Under the pieces are notes generated by a model. The model searched no databases. It saw nothing but the letters and a program-made list of their open reading frames with translations, and was not told where the DNA came from. This document shows positions 25,938 to 34,149 of a stretch of DNA of 64,000 bases, one piece after another. How positions within the stretch are numbered: the first letter of the stretch is position 1; each line of letters opens with the position of its first letter. The stretch spans positions 310,001 through 374,000 of the forward strand of contig OZ245018.1 of the NCBI GenBank assembly GCA_965223825.1, read 5' to 3'. A program made the translations under genes and the position numbers. The DNA is from CAJXQU01 sp965223825. GTDB lineage: Bacteria; Pseudomonadota; Gammaproteobacteria; CAJXQU01.

Positions 25938-26678
25938 ATGTTTGTTCGCAGCGTAAAAACACGACCACTTCGACAGCTCCCACGTTGGCTGTGGATCGCG
26001 TTATTCATTAGCCTCATTCTACAGATTAGTTTTCAGCTACGTTTTAATACGGCGGAGTCACATCTGCGCCCTTTATCTACTGCACCTTCAGAACAGCAAC
26101 TGCGTGTGATGAGTCTGGGCGATCCGATCAGCTTATCCAAACTGATCATGCTGTCTTTGCAAGCGTATGATTATCAGCCTGGAATTAGCATTGCGTTTAA
26201 AGATCTGGACTACGCTCATGTTCAGAGTTGGCTTGAGCGGGCATTGTCGCTCGACCCGATTGGGCCGTATCCCTTACTCAGTGCGGTACGTGTGTATGCC
26301 GAAGTGCAGGATGAAGATCGGCAGCGACAGATGTTGAATTTTGTCGCTGATCAATTCATGGTCGATCCTGAGTCACGTTGGCCCTGGTTAGCGCAAGCGG
26401 TTTTTGTGGCACGCCATCGGCTGCATGATCTGCCATTAGCATTGCAATATGCAGATCGTCTTGCCGAGAACGTTAAGTCTAACAGCGTACCCAGCTGGGC
26501 AAAGCAAATGCATATTTTCCTGCGTGAAGATATGGGCGAAGTTGAAAGCGCGAAAATTTTACTCGGAGCATTACTTGATAGTGGTCAGATAACCGATCCG
26601 CATGAGCAGACTTTCTTGCACCAACGACTAGAACAATTAGAAGAGGCGAAGGCAAGAGGAACTCCGTCACAAAAATGA
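25938..26678 (+). CDS. Membrane-anchored protein with TPR-like helical repeats, unknown function
   Basis: 246 residues starting at the ATG two bases after the permease stop; a TTG six bases earlier overlaps the stop and is possible. One N-terminal membrane helix (LWIALFISLILQISFQL, residues ~18-34) is followed by a soluble, probably periplasmic, helical region. It has paired-helix patterns such as VQSWLERALSLDPIGPYPLLSAVRVYAEV and LALQYADRLAEN that resemble tetratricopeptide repeats. Tight coupling to the permease suggests a joint function. No named family recognised. Confidence 0.65.
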   Translation: MFVRSVKTRPLRQLPRWLWIALFISLILQISFQLRFNTAESHLRPLSTAPSEQQLRVMSLGDPISLSKLIMLSLQAYDYQPGISIAFKDLDYAHVQSWLERALSLDPIGPYPLLSAVRVYAEVQDEDRQRQMLNFVADQFMVDPESRWPWLAQAVFVARHRLHDLPLALQYADRLAENVKSNSVPSWAKQMHIFLREDMGEVESAKILLGALLDSGQITDPHEQTFLHQRLEQLEEAKARGTPSQK

Positions 26679-26692
26679 GTGATTTCAGCAGG

Positions 26693-26733
26693 TGTTGAAA
26701 TTTCAACAGTTGTGTTGTTGTATCGTCAACACA
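26693..26733. promoter_or_regulatory. Palindrome pair upstream of pilin promoter
   Basis: A perfect 16-bp palindrome TGTTGAAATTTCAACA (26693-26708) is followed by TGTGTTG-N9-CAACACA (26711-26733). Both use the same TGTTG/CAACA half-site. They lie about 60-100 bp upstream of a sigma-54-type promoter, the usual place for an enhancer-binding activator. Confidence 0.5.
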
Positions 26734-26792
26734 TGCCTCTATAGAACTGTCAGACACTGTTAAAAGCATTATCAATCAATAGGTTATTTCAG

Positions 26793-26808
26793 TGGCATGT
26801 TTTCTGCT
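26793..26808 (+). promoter_or_regulatory. Sigma-54-type promoter for the pilin-like gene
   Basis: TGGCATGTTTTCTGCT matches TGGCACG-N4-TTGCW at all but two positions. GG (26794-26795) and GC (26806-26807) have the required 10-nt spacing. A start site near 26819 would give a leader of about 33 nt to the ATG. Confidence 0.65.
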
Positions 26809-26851
26809 ATTCAGCAGTTAATCTATTAAAACTAACGAAGGTGACAAGTGG

Positions 26852-27616
26852 ATGTCAAATATAAAAATACATAAGCAAGCGGGCTTTACGCTGGTGGAAA
26901 TTGCGATCGTTTTAGTCATTATTGGACTGCTTTTGGGGGGGATATTAAAAGGGCAAGAGTTAATAAATAGTGCCCGAGTACGTAATATGGCTGATCAAAA
27001 TGCAAGCGTGCAAGCGGCGTACTATGGTTTTATTGATCGTTATCGCGCAGTTCCGGGAGATATGAAAGCAGATGATGCCTGTGCTGCAATTGGTGATAAT
27101 AATCTTGCTGGCTGTAATAGTGGTAAAGGACAATTCGGCGGGGATGGGAATGGCAGAGTTGATGCTGATGATTATGCCGAAGGTTCTGCATTGTGGACTC
27201 ATTTGAGTGGAGCAAATTTTATCGTAGGTAGCTATCAAGGAGGTGCTGCTTCTGGGACCTATAATGTGGGGACTCATGCACCTGCAAACGCATTTGGTAG
27301 TCCAGTTCTTCTTTGGAGAACGAAAAAATATTTGAGTCAAGGAACAGCGGCTGAAAGATTGGGTTTCATTGCAGGTAGACTGACCCCTGTTAGAGTTGCC
27401 TCAGAATTAGATACAAAACTGGATGATGGTAAGCCTGACGCGGGCGTACTGAGAGCTACGAATGGTGCGTCCAGTACAACAAGTACCGAGGCTGATGGCC
27501 AAGATGGCAGTTGCACAACAGGCGGAGCGACAGGTGAAGGGAATACAGTGACTTCATCTAAATCTTGGAATTTATCGACGGAGTCTCAAGATTGTAACGC
27601 GATCTATCTATATTAA
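26852..27616 (+). CDS. Type IV pilin-like / type II pseudopilin-like protein
   Basis: 254 residues. A short 11-residue leader ends in Gly before Phe12 (KQAG/FTLVEIAIVLVIIG), the prepilin peptidase site, with Glu at +5, then a hydrophobic N-terminal helix. The globular part has YRAVPGDM, typical of this pilin-like family. An EF-hand-like loop DGNGRVDADD (about residues 98-107) may bind calcium, as in GspG-type pseudopilins. Four Cys (DDACAA, LAGCNS, GSCTTG, QDCNA) could form two disulfides. No other pilus genes are next to it, so it is a stand-alone subunit. A GTG lies three bases before the ATG. Promoter and terminator are both visible, so it is monocistronic. Confidence 0.85.
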   Translation: MSNIKIHKQAGFTLVEIAIVLVIIGLLLGGILKGQELINSARVRNMADQNASVQAAYYGFIDRYRAVPGDMKADDACAAIGDNNLAGCNSGKGQFGGDGNGRVDADDYAEGSALWTHLSGANFIVGSYQGGAASGTYNVGTHAPANAFGSPVLLWRTKKYLSQGTAAERLGFIAGRLTPVRVASELDTKLDDGKPDAGVLRATNGASSTTSTEADGQDGSCTTGGATGEGNTVTSSKSWNLSTESQDCNAIYLY

Positions 27617-27629
27617 ACTCATTTAAAGT

Positions 27630-27672
27630 CAGTTATAAAAAAGCCCGCATTTAGCGGGCTTTTTTATAACTG
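27630..27672. terminator. Strong bidirectional terminator
   Basis: A perfect 19-bp inverted repeat (27630-27648 and 27654-27672) with a 5-nt loop contains the GC core AGCCCGC/GCGGGCT flanked by A and T runs. It ends both the pilin-like gene and the convergent murU gene. Confidence 0.92.
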
Positions 27673-27682
27673 GACGAATTAA

Positions 27683-28366
27683 TTACATTGTTGGTTCAGC
27701 TAATAAATTTTCTAATTCAGCCAAGCGTTCTGGTGTGCCGATGTCCATCCAAGTACCTGTATGGATTTGGCCAGCGATAAGATCTTGGGAAATTGCGTGA
27801 CGGAGTAGGGGGGCGAGGGCGAAACTACCATCTTGGCATTCATCAAACAGTTCGGGTCGGTAAATCGCGACGCCGCTGAAGGTGAATTTATGTTCGCCGT
27901 TGAGACGGATCCGATCTTGTTCAATCGCGAAATCCCCTTCTGGATGATGCTCAGGGTTCGGAACGAGGACGAGATGCGCTAAACCTTGAGGTTCACTAGG
28001 AAGTTTTGTCAGATCAAAATCACACCAAACATCACCGTTAAGCACCAGGAAACTGGATTCATTGAGCAAGGGCAGAGCGTGAAAAATACCGCCGCCGGTT
28101 TCGAGGGGGATGTCGCCTTCGTCAGAGTAGACGATACTTGCGCCGTAAGCACTGCCGTCGCCGAGTACACTTTCGAACTGATCGGCGTGTTGTGCGCGGT
28201 TGATCACAATCTCGGTAATACCGGCCGCGACGAGTTTTTCTATTTGAAATTCGATCAGGGTTTTTGCGTTTTGTTCATGCGCTACAGCAAGGAGTGGTTT
28301 GGGCGTATTTTCAGTTAATTTGCCCATACGTGAGCCGCGTCCAGCGGCGAGAATCATGGCTTTCAC
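27683..28366 (-). CDS. murU: N-acetylmuramate alpha-1-phosphate uridylyltransferase
   Basis: 227 residues. MurU makes UDP-MurNAc from MurNAc-1-phosphate and UTP in the anabolic peptidoglycan recycling route first described in Pseudomonas, which bypasses de novo synthesis and the fosfomycin target. The nucleotidyltransferase signature LAAGRGSRMGKLTENTPKPLL is at residues 6-26; LNGDVWCDFD carries the metal-binding Asp. A GTG start at 28366 with GAGAGGA 6 nt upstream is preferred over the internal ATG at 28357. It follows amgK by 12 bp. Confidence 0.92.
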   Translation of the reverse strand: MKAMILAAGRGSRMGKLTENTPKPLLAVAHEQNAKTLIEFQIEKLVAAGITEIVINRAQHADQFESVLGDGSAYGASIVYSDEGDIPLETGGGIFHALPLLNESSFLVLNGDVWCDFDLTKLPSEPQGLAHLVLVPNPEHHPEGDFAIEQDRIRLNGEHKFTFSGVAIYRPELFDECQDGSFALAPLLRHAISQDLIAGQIHTGTWMDIGTPERLAELENLLAEPTM

Positions 28367-28378
28367 AGTGCGTCCTCT

Positions 28379-29371
28379 CTAAGTTAGTCTGGGTATTATT
28401 TTAGTTAGCAGGTAATTTCGTAAATTCTTAAGCTCGGGATACGTATCGCTGACATCTGCGATGTACTGTACCGTGCGCGGAATATCTTTCAAGTAACCTT
28501 GTTTACCATCCCGATGATGCAGTCGCGCGAAGATACCGCTGGCTTTGAGATGACGTTGAATACCCATGAGATCAAACCAACGGCGCAAGTTGGTTCGTTG
28601 TGCCGGTATGAGTAATCCAGCAGCCTCTGCCAGATCGGCATAATTACTAAGCCATTGATAAACTTGCCTTTGTGGCCAACGAATGTAGCAATCGCGTAAC
28701 AATGAAACAAGATCATAGGTGATCGGGCCGAGTACCGCGTCTTGATAATCGATCACACCGGGTGAATTCTCTGGGAGTACCGTTAAGTTGCGCGAATGGT
28801 AGTCGCGATGCACAAACACTTGCGGTTGCGTCAGTGCATTTTCAGCAAGAAGCTGGAAGATGTCTTGTATTCCTGCGGGCACAGGTAGTTCGAGATGCTT
28901 CTTGATCAGCCATTCAGGGAAAAGCTGCATCTCACGCATAAGTAACGCTTCATCATAAACCGGTAAGTGCTCGGTAGATGCGTGAGTCTGCATTTGTATC
29001 AATGTTGTCATTGCGGTTTGATAAAGTGGGTCGGCAGTTTCTTTACTGAGCTGATCCAGATACATGACTGAACCAAGATCGCGTAACAAGAGAAACCCTT
29101 GATCTAGATCGTGTGCGAGTACCTCAGCGGCATTAATCTGCGCCTCCAGCAAGCGGCGTGTGACATCCAGAAACGGACGGCAATCTTCATGCTCCGGAGG
29201 TGCGTCCATAATAATGCGAGTTTGATCGGACGTGATGAGGCGGAAATAGCGACGAAAACTCGCATCAACCGATGCCGGTTCGATTTGATAATCGTGAAAA
29301 TTATGCTGGGTTTTAAGCCATTGATGAATTGCGTCCAGGCGTGGGTCCATGAGTACGTCAAACTTGGTCAT
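28379..29371 (-). CDS. amgK: N-acetylmuramate/N-acetylglucosamine kinase AmgK
   Basis: About 330 residues, in the aminoglycoside-phosphotransferase fold. It phosphorylates MurNAc at C1, feeding MurU. Visible motifs are SFRRYFRL near the N-terminus, the catalytic loop VFVHRDYHSRNL and the metal site VIDYQDAVLGPITYDLVSLLRD. The ATG at 29371 is taken; a GTG at 29383 and an ATG at 29350 are alternatives and none has a strong ribosome site. Unlike Pseudomonas, lptD is not the neighbour; the divergent gene is a Ca2+/Na+ antiporter. Confidence 0.9.
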   Translation of the reverse strand: MTKFDVLMDPRLDAIHQWLKTQHNFHDYQIEPASVDASFRRYFRLITSDQTRIIMDAPPEHEDCRPFLDVTRRLLEAQINAAEVLAHDLDQGFLLLRDLGSVMYLDQLSKETADPLYQTAMTTLIQMQTHASTEHLPVYDEALLMREMQLFPEWLIKKHLELPVPAGIQDIFQLLAENALTQPQVFVHRDYHSRNLTVLPENSPGVIDYQDAVLGPITYDLVSLLRDCYIRWPQRQVYQWLSNYADLAEAAGLLIPAQRTNLRRWFDLMGIQRHLKASGIFARLHHRDGKQGYLKDIPRTVQYIADVSDTYPELKNLRNYLLTKIIPRLT

Positions 29372-29540
29372 TAATCGTCGCACTATGGTGAGAGCCTGTC
29401 ATCTGAAATGCAAGCCTTGAAAAGGAGAATAGAGCTCTGTTTTCGCGTACGCGTGACTTTGCCTGCCCTGACAAACTCTGGCATCATGCCGCGTCATTTA
29501 GACTTGCCTTGGTGCAAGCGAAAAAAGAGAAATTATTATC

Positions 29541-30503
29541 ATGATGTTAAGCATTATTGCGGTGTTGGTCGGCTTGGTTTTTTTGACATACGGCGCAGAT
29601 CGTTTTGTATTAGGTGCCTCGGGCTTGGCCAGAACCTTGGGCCTGTCACCATTGATCATTGGCTTGACCATTGTGGCTTTCGCAACATCCGCGCCAGAAC
29701 TGCTCGTTGCTGCCGTGGCGTCAATGGAAGGTTCGCCGGGGTTGGCGATCGGTAATGCTGTTGGATCAAATATCACGAACATTGGTCTGGTGCTGGGGAT
29801 CACAGCAATCATCAGCCCACTATTGGTCAACTCCATCACGATCAAACGTGAATTCCCGATCATGTTTGCCGCGCTGCTCCTTACCTACGCGTTGATCTTT
29901 AGCGGTGATTTATCACGACTGGATGGGATGATTCTTGCGATCGGCCTGGTGGTGATCATCACATTGACCGTTTACCTCGGTAAACGTGGCGGCAAAGATG
30001 ATCCACTGATTGCCGAAATTGAAGCAGAGGTGGTGGAAGGACTGAGTCTTAAAGCGGCCAGTCTCTGGCTTGTGTTTGGCCTGGCTTTGTTGGTGGGCGG
30101 GTCACAAGCGATGGTGTATGGCGCGGTAGAAATCGCTAAAGCTTTTGGTGTGAGTGACCTCGTGATCGGCTTGACTATCGTCGCGATCGGGACGTCATTA
30201 CCTGAATTGGCCGCGTCCGTGATGAGCGCGTTAAAAGGCGAGCAAGATCTCGCACTGGGTAATGTGATCGGTTCAAACATGTTCAATATTTTGGGCGTGA
30301 TGGCCGTACCCGGTTTGATCGCACCGTCAGCCGTCGATGCGGAAGTCTTGAGCCGCGATTATCCTTTCATGTTATTACTGAGCGCGTTGATGTTTTTCAT
30401 GGCCTACGGCTTACGTCGTGCGCAGACAATTACACGGTTAAATGGCGTGCTGCTTTTAGTCGGCTTTATTGCGTATCAGTATATACTGTTCCAATCTGTC
30501 TAG
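29541..30503 (+). CDS. yrbG: Calcium/sodium antiporter (YrbG family)
   Basis: 320 residues, with two inverted halves of five transmembrane helices. Each half carries the alpha-repeat: IVAFATSAPELLVA and GNAVGSNITNIGLV in the first half; IVAIGTSLPELAAS and GNVIGSNMFNILGV in the second. This is an inner-membrane K+-independent Na+/Ca2+ exchanger by family. It is the first gene of the yrbG-kdsD-kdsC-lptC-lptA-lptB order shared with E. coli. Two adjacent ATG codons (29541, 29544) are possible starts. Confidence 0.92.
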   Translation: MMLSIIAVLVGLVFLTYGADRFVLGASGLARTLGLSPLIIGLTIVAFATSAPELLVAAVASMEGSPGLAIGNAVGSNITNIGLVLGITAIISPLLVNSITIKREFPIMFAALLLTYALIFSGDLSRLDGMILAIGLVVIITLTVYLGKRGGKDDPLIAEIEAEVVEGLSLKAASLWLVFGLALLVGGSQAMVYGAVEIAKAFGVSDLVIGLTIVAIGTSLPELAASVMSALKGEQDLALGNVIGSNMFNILGVMAVPGLIAPSAVDAEVLSRDYPFMLLLSALMFFMAYGLRRAQTITRLNGVLLLVGFIAYQYILFQSV

Positions 30504-30521
30504 AATCAAAGCAGTAAACTC

Positions 30522-31526
30522 ATGAGCCAGAGAGAAAGACAAGCAACAGATCACGTTCGAGAAGACAACATTCTTTCATTAGGTATCGCCGTGATCGAAA
30601 CTGAAGCTGCGGCATTGGGCGCATTAGCGAAACGTTTGAATGAAGATTTTGTTACGGCGTGTCAGCACTTGATGCATTGCGAAGGTCGGGTGGTTGTGAT
30701 CGGTATGGGTAAGTCTGGACATATCGGCAGCAAGATCGCGGCAACACTGGCGAGCACCGGCACACCGGCTTTTTTTGTGCACCCAGGGGAAGCGAGTCAT
30801 GGCGACATGGGTATGATCACACAAAAAGATGTCGTCATCGCATTGTCCAACTCGGGTGAAACGGATGAGGTGCTGGTGTTGTTACCGATCATTAAGCGCC
30901 TTGGTGTACCACTGATCAGTTTGACGGGTAATGCACAATCAACCTTAGCGCAAGCCGCCAATATTAATCTGGATGTCAGTGTTGAAAAAGAAGCCTGTCC
31001 GCTCGGCTTAGCACCCACTGCTAGCACTACCACGGCACTGGCGATGGGCGATGCACTCGCGATCGCCTTGTTGGAAGCGCGAGGATTCAGCGAAGATGAT
31101 TTTGCCCTGTCGCATCCTGGTGGTTCGTTAGGGCGGCGCTTGTTGTTACGCGTGGGTGAATTGATCCACCGCGATCAAGAAGTCCCGATGGTCGCGAGTG
31201 ATACATTACTCGGTGATGCGTTAGTTGAAATGTCACGAAAAGGGCTAGGCATGACCACGGTCGTTGACGATGAAAAGCGCATGCAAGGTATTTTTACCGA
31301 TGGCGATTTACGCCGAGCATTGGATCAAGGTGTGGATGTGCATGCGGCTTCGATCAGTTCTGTTATGACGCGCGATTGCCTGAAAATTCAAGAAAGCATG
31401 TTAGCCGCAGAAGCCTTGCGCTTGATGCAAGAAAAACGCATCAATGCACTGGTGGTGACCGACGAAAATAATCATTTGATCGGCGTGTTGAACATGCACG
31501 ATCTGTTACGCACAGGAGTCATCTAG
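30522..31526 (+). CDS. kdsD: D-arabinose 5-phosphate isomerase
   Basis: 334 residues: an N-terminal SIS sugar-isomerase domain (VVVIGMGKSGHIGSKIAATLASTGTPAFF; HGDMGMI; ALSNSGETDEV) followed by two CBS domains from about residue 210. It converts ribulose 5-phosphate to arabinose 5-phosphate, the first step of Kdo synthesis. Its stop overlaps the kdsC GTG start by one base. Confidence 0.95.
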   Translation: MSQRERQATDHVREDNILSLGIAVIETEAAALGALAKRLNEDFVTACQHLMHCEGRVVVIGMGKSGHIGSKIAATLASTGTPAFFVHPGEASHGDMGMITQKDVVIALSNSGETDEVLVLLPIIKRLGVPLISLTGNAQSTLAQAANINLDVSVEKEACPLGLAPTASTTTALAMGDALAIALLEARGFSEDDFALSHPGGSLGRRLLLRVGELIHRDQEVPMVASDTLLGDALVEMSRKGLGMTTVVDDEKRMQGIFTDGDLRRALDQGVDVHAASISSVMTRDCLKIQESMLAAEALRLMQEKRINALVVTDENNHLIGVLNMHDLLRTGVI

Positions 31527-32065
31527 TGCAGAATATTCCCCCGTATCTGCAAGCCAAGCTCGATAAAATCAAACTGATAGCCTTCGATGTTGATGGTATT
31601 TTAACCGATGGCGGTTTGACCCTCGGCGACAATGGGGAAGAGTTTAAAACCTTCCACGTTCGAGATGGGCAAGGCTTAGTGATGTTGCTGAAGAGCGGCT
31701 ACGAGTTAGCGATCATCACTGGACGTCAATCACAAATTGTCGTTCAACGTATGCAGGAACTCGGTATCAAACATGTTTATCAAGGTTGTTCGGATAAATT
31801 AAGCGTGTTTGAGAGTATCTTAAAGGACACGGGTTTGGATGCTGACCAAGCGGCGTATATGGGCGATGATTTGCCGGATTTGCCTGTGATCAAACGCGCC
31901 GGTTTGGGTATTACTGTGCCGGGCGGCAATGCGTTCGTTCAACAACATGCCGATCTGATCACCAAGCAAGAAGGTGGTCAAGGCGCCGCACGTGAAATTT
32001 CTGACCTGATCCTAACGGCACACGGTAAACTCGATCGCATCCACGAACAGTACCTAAACGGATAA
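31526..32065 (+). CDS. kdsC: 3-deoxy-D-manno-octulosonate 8-phosphate phosphatase
   Basis: 179 residues, a C0-type HAD phosphatase releasing Kdo from Kdo-8-phosphate. The nucleophile motif is AFDVDGILTDG near residues 16-26. ITGRQS, and YMGDDLPDLPV as the metal motif, follow. It starts with GTG overlapping the kdsD stop; AGGAG lies 8 nt upstream. Five bases separate it from lptC. Confidence 0.95.
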   Translation: MQNIPPYLQAKLDKIKLIAFDVDGILTDGGLTLGDNGEEFKTFHVRDGQGLVMLLKSGYELAIITGRQSQIVVQRMQELGIKHVYQGCSDKLSVFESILKDTGLDADQAAYMGDDLPDLPVIKRAGLGITVPGGNAFVQQHADLITKQEGGQGAAREISDLILTAHGKLDRIHEQYLNG

Positions 32066-32070
32066 ATTGC

Positions 32071-32649
32071 ATGGCACGTTGGGTAACCATTTTGGTGTTG
32101 GTTGTGGTTGTCTTGCTGACGAGCTGGGTACACACGTCATTGCAAAAAGAAAATATGGCGACACAGGTCAAGGATCGCGGCGAACCGGATTCGATCATGT
32201 GGAATTTTAAACGAACCGATATGGATCTGGATGGATTACCCAAAGCGCGTCTGGAAGCGGATGTGATGAAACATTTTCCACTCGATGACAGCGTCGATCT
32301 GGAGAGTCCTGTGATGGAGATCTACAATGAAGAAGGGGTTATGCCGTGGCACATCACAGCGGAACGCGGCTGGTTAAGCGGTGACGGTGAAAAATTATTG
32401 CTTTATGGTGAAGTGTATATCTGGCGTGATCAGCCAAATGCAAGCAAAGAGACTCCGAAAGAAATTGAGATGATCACCACGGATTTAAAAATCCTCATCG
32501 ACGAAGAATATGCAGAGACGGATAATTTTGTCATGATTCTCTCTCCGTCGAGTAAAGTCACTGCGGTGGGTTTACAGGCAAACTTACAAAAACGACAATT
32601 AAAACTTCTGAATCAAGTCCGAGGACGGTATGAAAATACGGCCAACTAA
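32071..32649 (+). CDS. lptC: LPS export periplasmic anchor LptC
   Basis: 192 residues. One N-terminal membrane helix (VTILVLVVVVLLTSWV) is followed by a periplasmic beta-jellyroll. LptC connects the LptBFG extractor with the LptA bridge. Conserved-looking points include PKARLEADVMKHFP and WHITAERGWLSGDGEKLLLYGEV. Its last 20 bp overlap the start of lptA. Confidence 0.92.
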   Translation: MARWVTILVLVVVVLLTSWVHTSLQKENMATQVKDRGEPDSIMWNFKRTDMDLDGLPKARLEADVMKHFPLDDSVDLESPVMEIYNEEGVMPWHITAERGWLSGDGEKLLLYGEVYIWRDQPNASKETPKEIEMITTDLKILIDEEYAETDNFVMILSPSSKVTAVGLQANLQKRQLKLLNQVRGRYENTAN

Positions 32650-33190
32650 AAAGCAGCTCCTTTCTTTAACCAGTGCATTTTCAGGCCTTCTGATCAGCAG
32701 TCTGGTCTTTGCGCTATCAACGGATCGAGAGCAACCGATTCAGATCGAAGCGGACGCGGCAGAGCTGGATGATGCCAGTGGCATCACCGTTTACACCGGT
32801 AATGTACTCGTGACGCAAGGTACAATGCGCCTTTGGGGAAATCGTCTAACGATTCTCTATAATGATGACAACACACTGAAAACCGCAACGATGCTAGGCA
32901 AACCGGCCAAGTTTAAACAAATGCCGGATAATCCTGAGCAGGGCGAAATTGATGGCAAAGGAATCAAGATCGATTATCTTGCCGTGCAAGATCGACTCGT
33001 GATGACTGAAGAAGCGGAGTTAACTCAGAACGGTAAACTCTTTCGCGCCTACAATATTGAATACGATACCAAACTCAGCAAAATGATTGCGCGTAAAGCC
33101 AGTACCGGCGAAGCGACTCCGTCCGGTAAAACCGCGGATAGCAACACGGGGCGCATTAAAGTCATTCTGCCGCCACCTACGAAAAAATAA
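32630..33190 (+). CDS. lptA: LPS transport periplasmic protein LptA
   Basis: 186 residues with a cleavable signal peptide (hydrophobic core LTSAFSGLLISSLVFA), then the OstA-like beta-jellyroll: QPIQIEADAAELDDASGITVYTGNV and DRLVMTEEAELTQNG are typical. LptA polymerises into the bridge for LPS between inner and outer membranes. The start overlaps lptC, with GAGGACGGT directly upstream of ATG. Confidence 0.94.
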   Translation: MKIRPTKKQLLSLTSAFSGLLISSLVFALSTDREQPIQIEADAAELDDASGITVYTGNVLVTQGTMRLWGNRLTILYNDDNTLKTATMLGKPAKFKQMPDNPEQGEIDGKGIKIDYLAVQDRLVMTEEAELTQNGKLFRAYNIEYDTKLSKMIARKASTGEATPSGKTADSNTGRIKVILPPPTKK

Positions 33191-33256
33191 GTTAAGCGAT
33201 CGTACTACGTTGTCCTTACTTCCTCATCTCGATTTCGTTTTGGATATTGCCCTGCC

Positions 33257-33982
33257 ATGAGCCTGCTTTCAGTGAAAAATTTGAGCAAATCTTATCGTGC
33301 TCGGCAAGTGGTTAAAGATGTCAGTCTAGAAGTGGCGGGTGGTGAAGTGATCGGGTTACTCGGGCCAAACGGTGCCGGAAAAACCACCAGTTTTCGTATG
33401 ATCGCCGGCTTGATCAGAGCGAATACAGGGCAGATAAAATTGAACGGGGTGGATATGACCGATCAACCTACGGAGCAACGTGCGCGCAGTGGCTTAGGGT
33501 ATTTACCACAAGATGCATCTGTTTTTCGTAAGCTGACTGTAGAAGAGAATATCCTCGCCGTTTTACAAGTCCGACGTGAGCTGAGTGAATTAGAAAGAAC
33601 CCGCATGACAGAAAGCTTGATGCGTGAATTTCACATTACGCATGTGCGCGGGTCGCTAGGCAGTAGCTTGTCTGGTGGTGAGCGTCGACGTACGGAAATT
33701 GCTCGTGCGTTAGCTTCAGAGCCTGAGTTTATCTTACTCGATGAGCCTTTCGCAGGTGTTGATCCGATCTCCGTGTCTGATATAAAAACCATTATTATTC
33801 ATTTGAAAAACCGCGGGATCGGCGTACTCATCACGGATCATAACGTTAAAGAAACGCTGACAATTTGTGATCGAGCCTATATTGTTAATGATGGAACAAT
33901 TATTGCCGAAGGCACAACCGATCATATTCTTGCTGATGAGCAGGTGCGACGGGTATATCTCGGTGATGAATTTACAATCTGA
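33257..33982 (+). CDS. lptB: LPS export ABC transporter ATPase LptB
   Basis: 241 residues. Walker A GPNGAGKTT, Q-loop LGYLPQDASVFRKLTV, signature LSGGERRR, Walker B FILLDEPFAGVDP and H-loop ITDHNV are all intact. LptB drives LPS extraction from the inner membrane with LptF and LptG, which are not in the window. It is 66 bp after lptA and 167 bp before rpoN. Confidence 0.96.
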   Translation: MSLLSVKNLSKSYRARQVVKDVSLEVAGGEVIGLLGPNGAGKTTSFRMIAGLIRANTGQIKLNGVDMTDQPTEQRARSGLGYLPQDASVFRKLTVEENILAVLQVRRELSELERTRMTESLMREFHITHVRGSLGSSLSGGERRRTEIARALASEPEFILLDEPFAGVDPISVSDIKTIIIHLKNRGIGVLITDHNVKETLTICDRAYIVNDGTIIAEGTTDHILADEQVRRVYLGDEFTI

Positions 33983-34149
33983 TTGAAAGTCATGATTCGA
34001 CGTGTTCAATTTTTAACTAGAAATAACGTGTTTTCTCAGCGCAACTTGAGAACTTCGTATAGAATGAAACTCACAATAGATGATTCTCGAGCACAGATTT
34101 GGTCGACTTCGACTAACTGGCTAAGTGAACGTAGCAAGACAATTCATAT

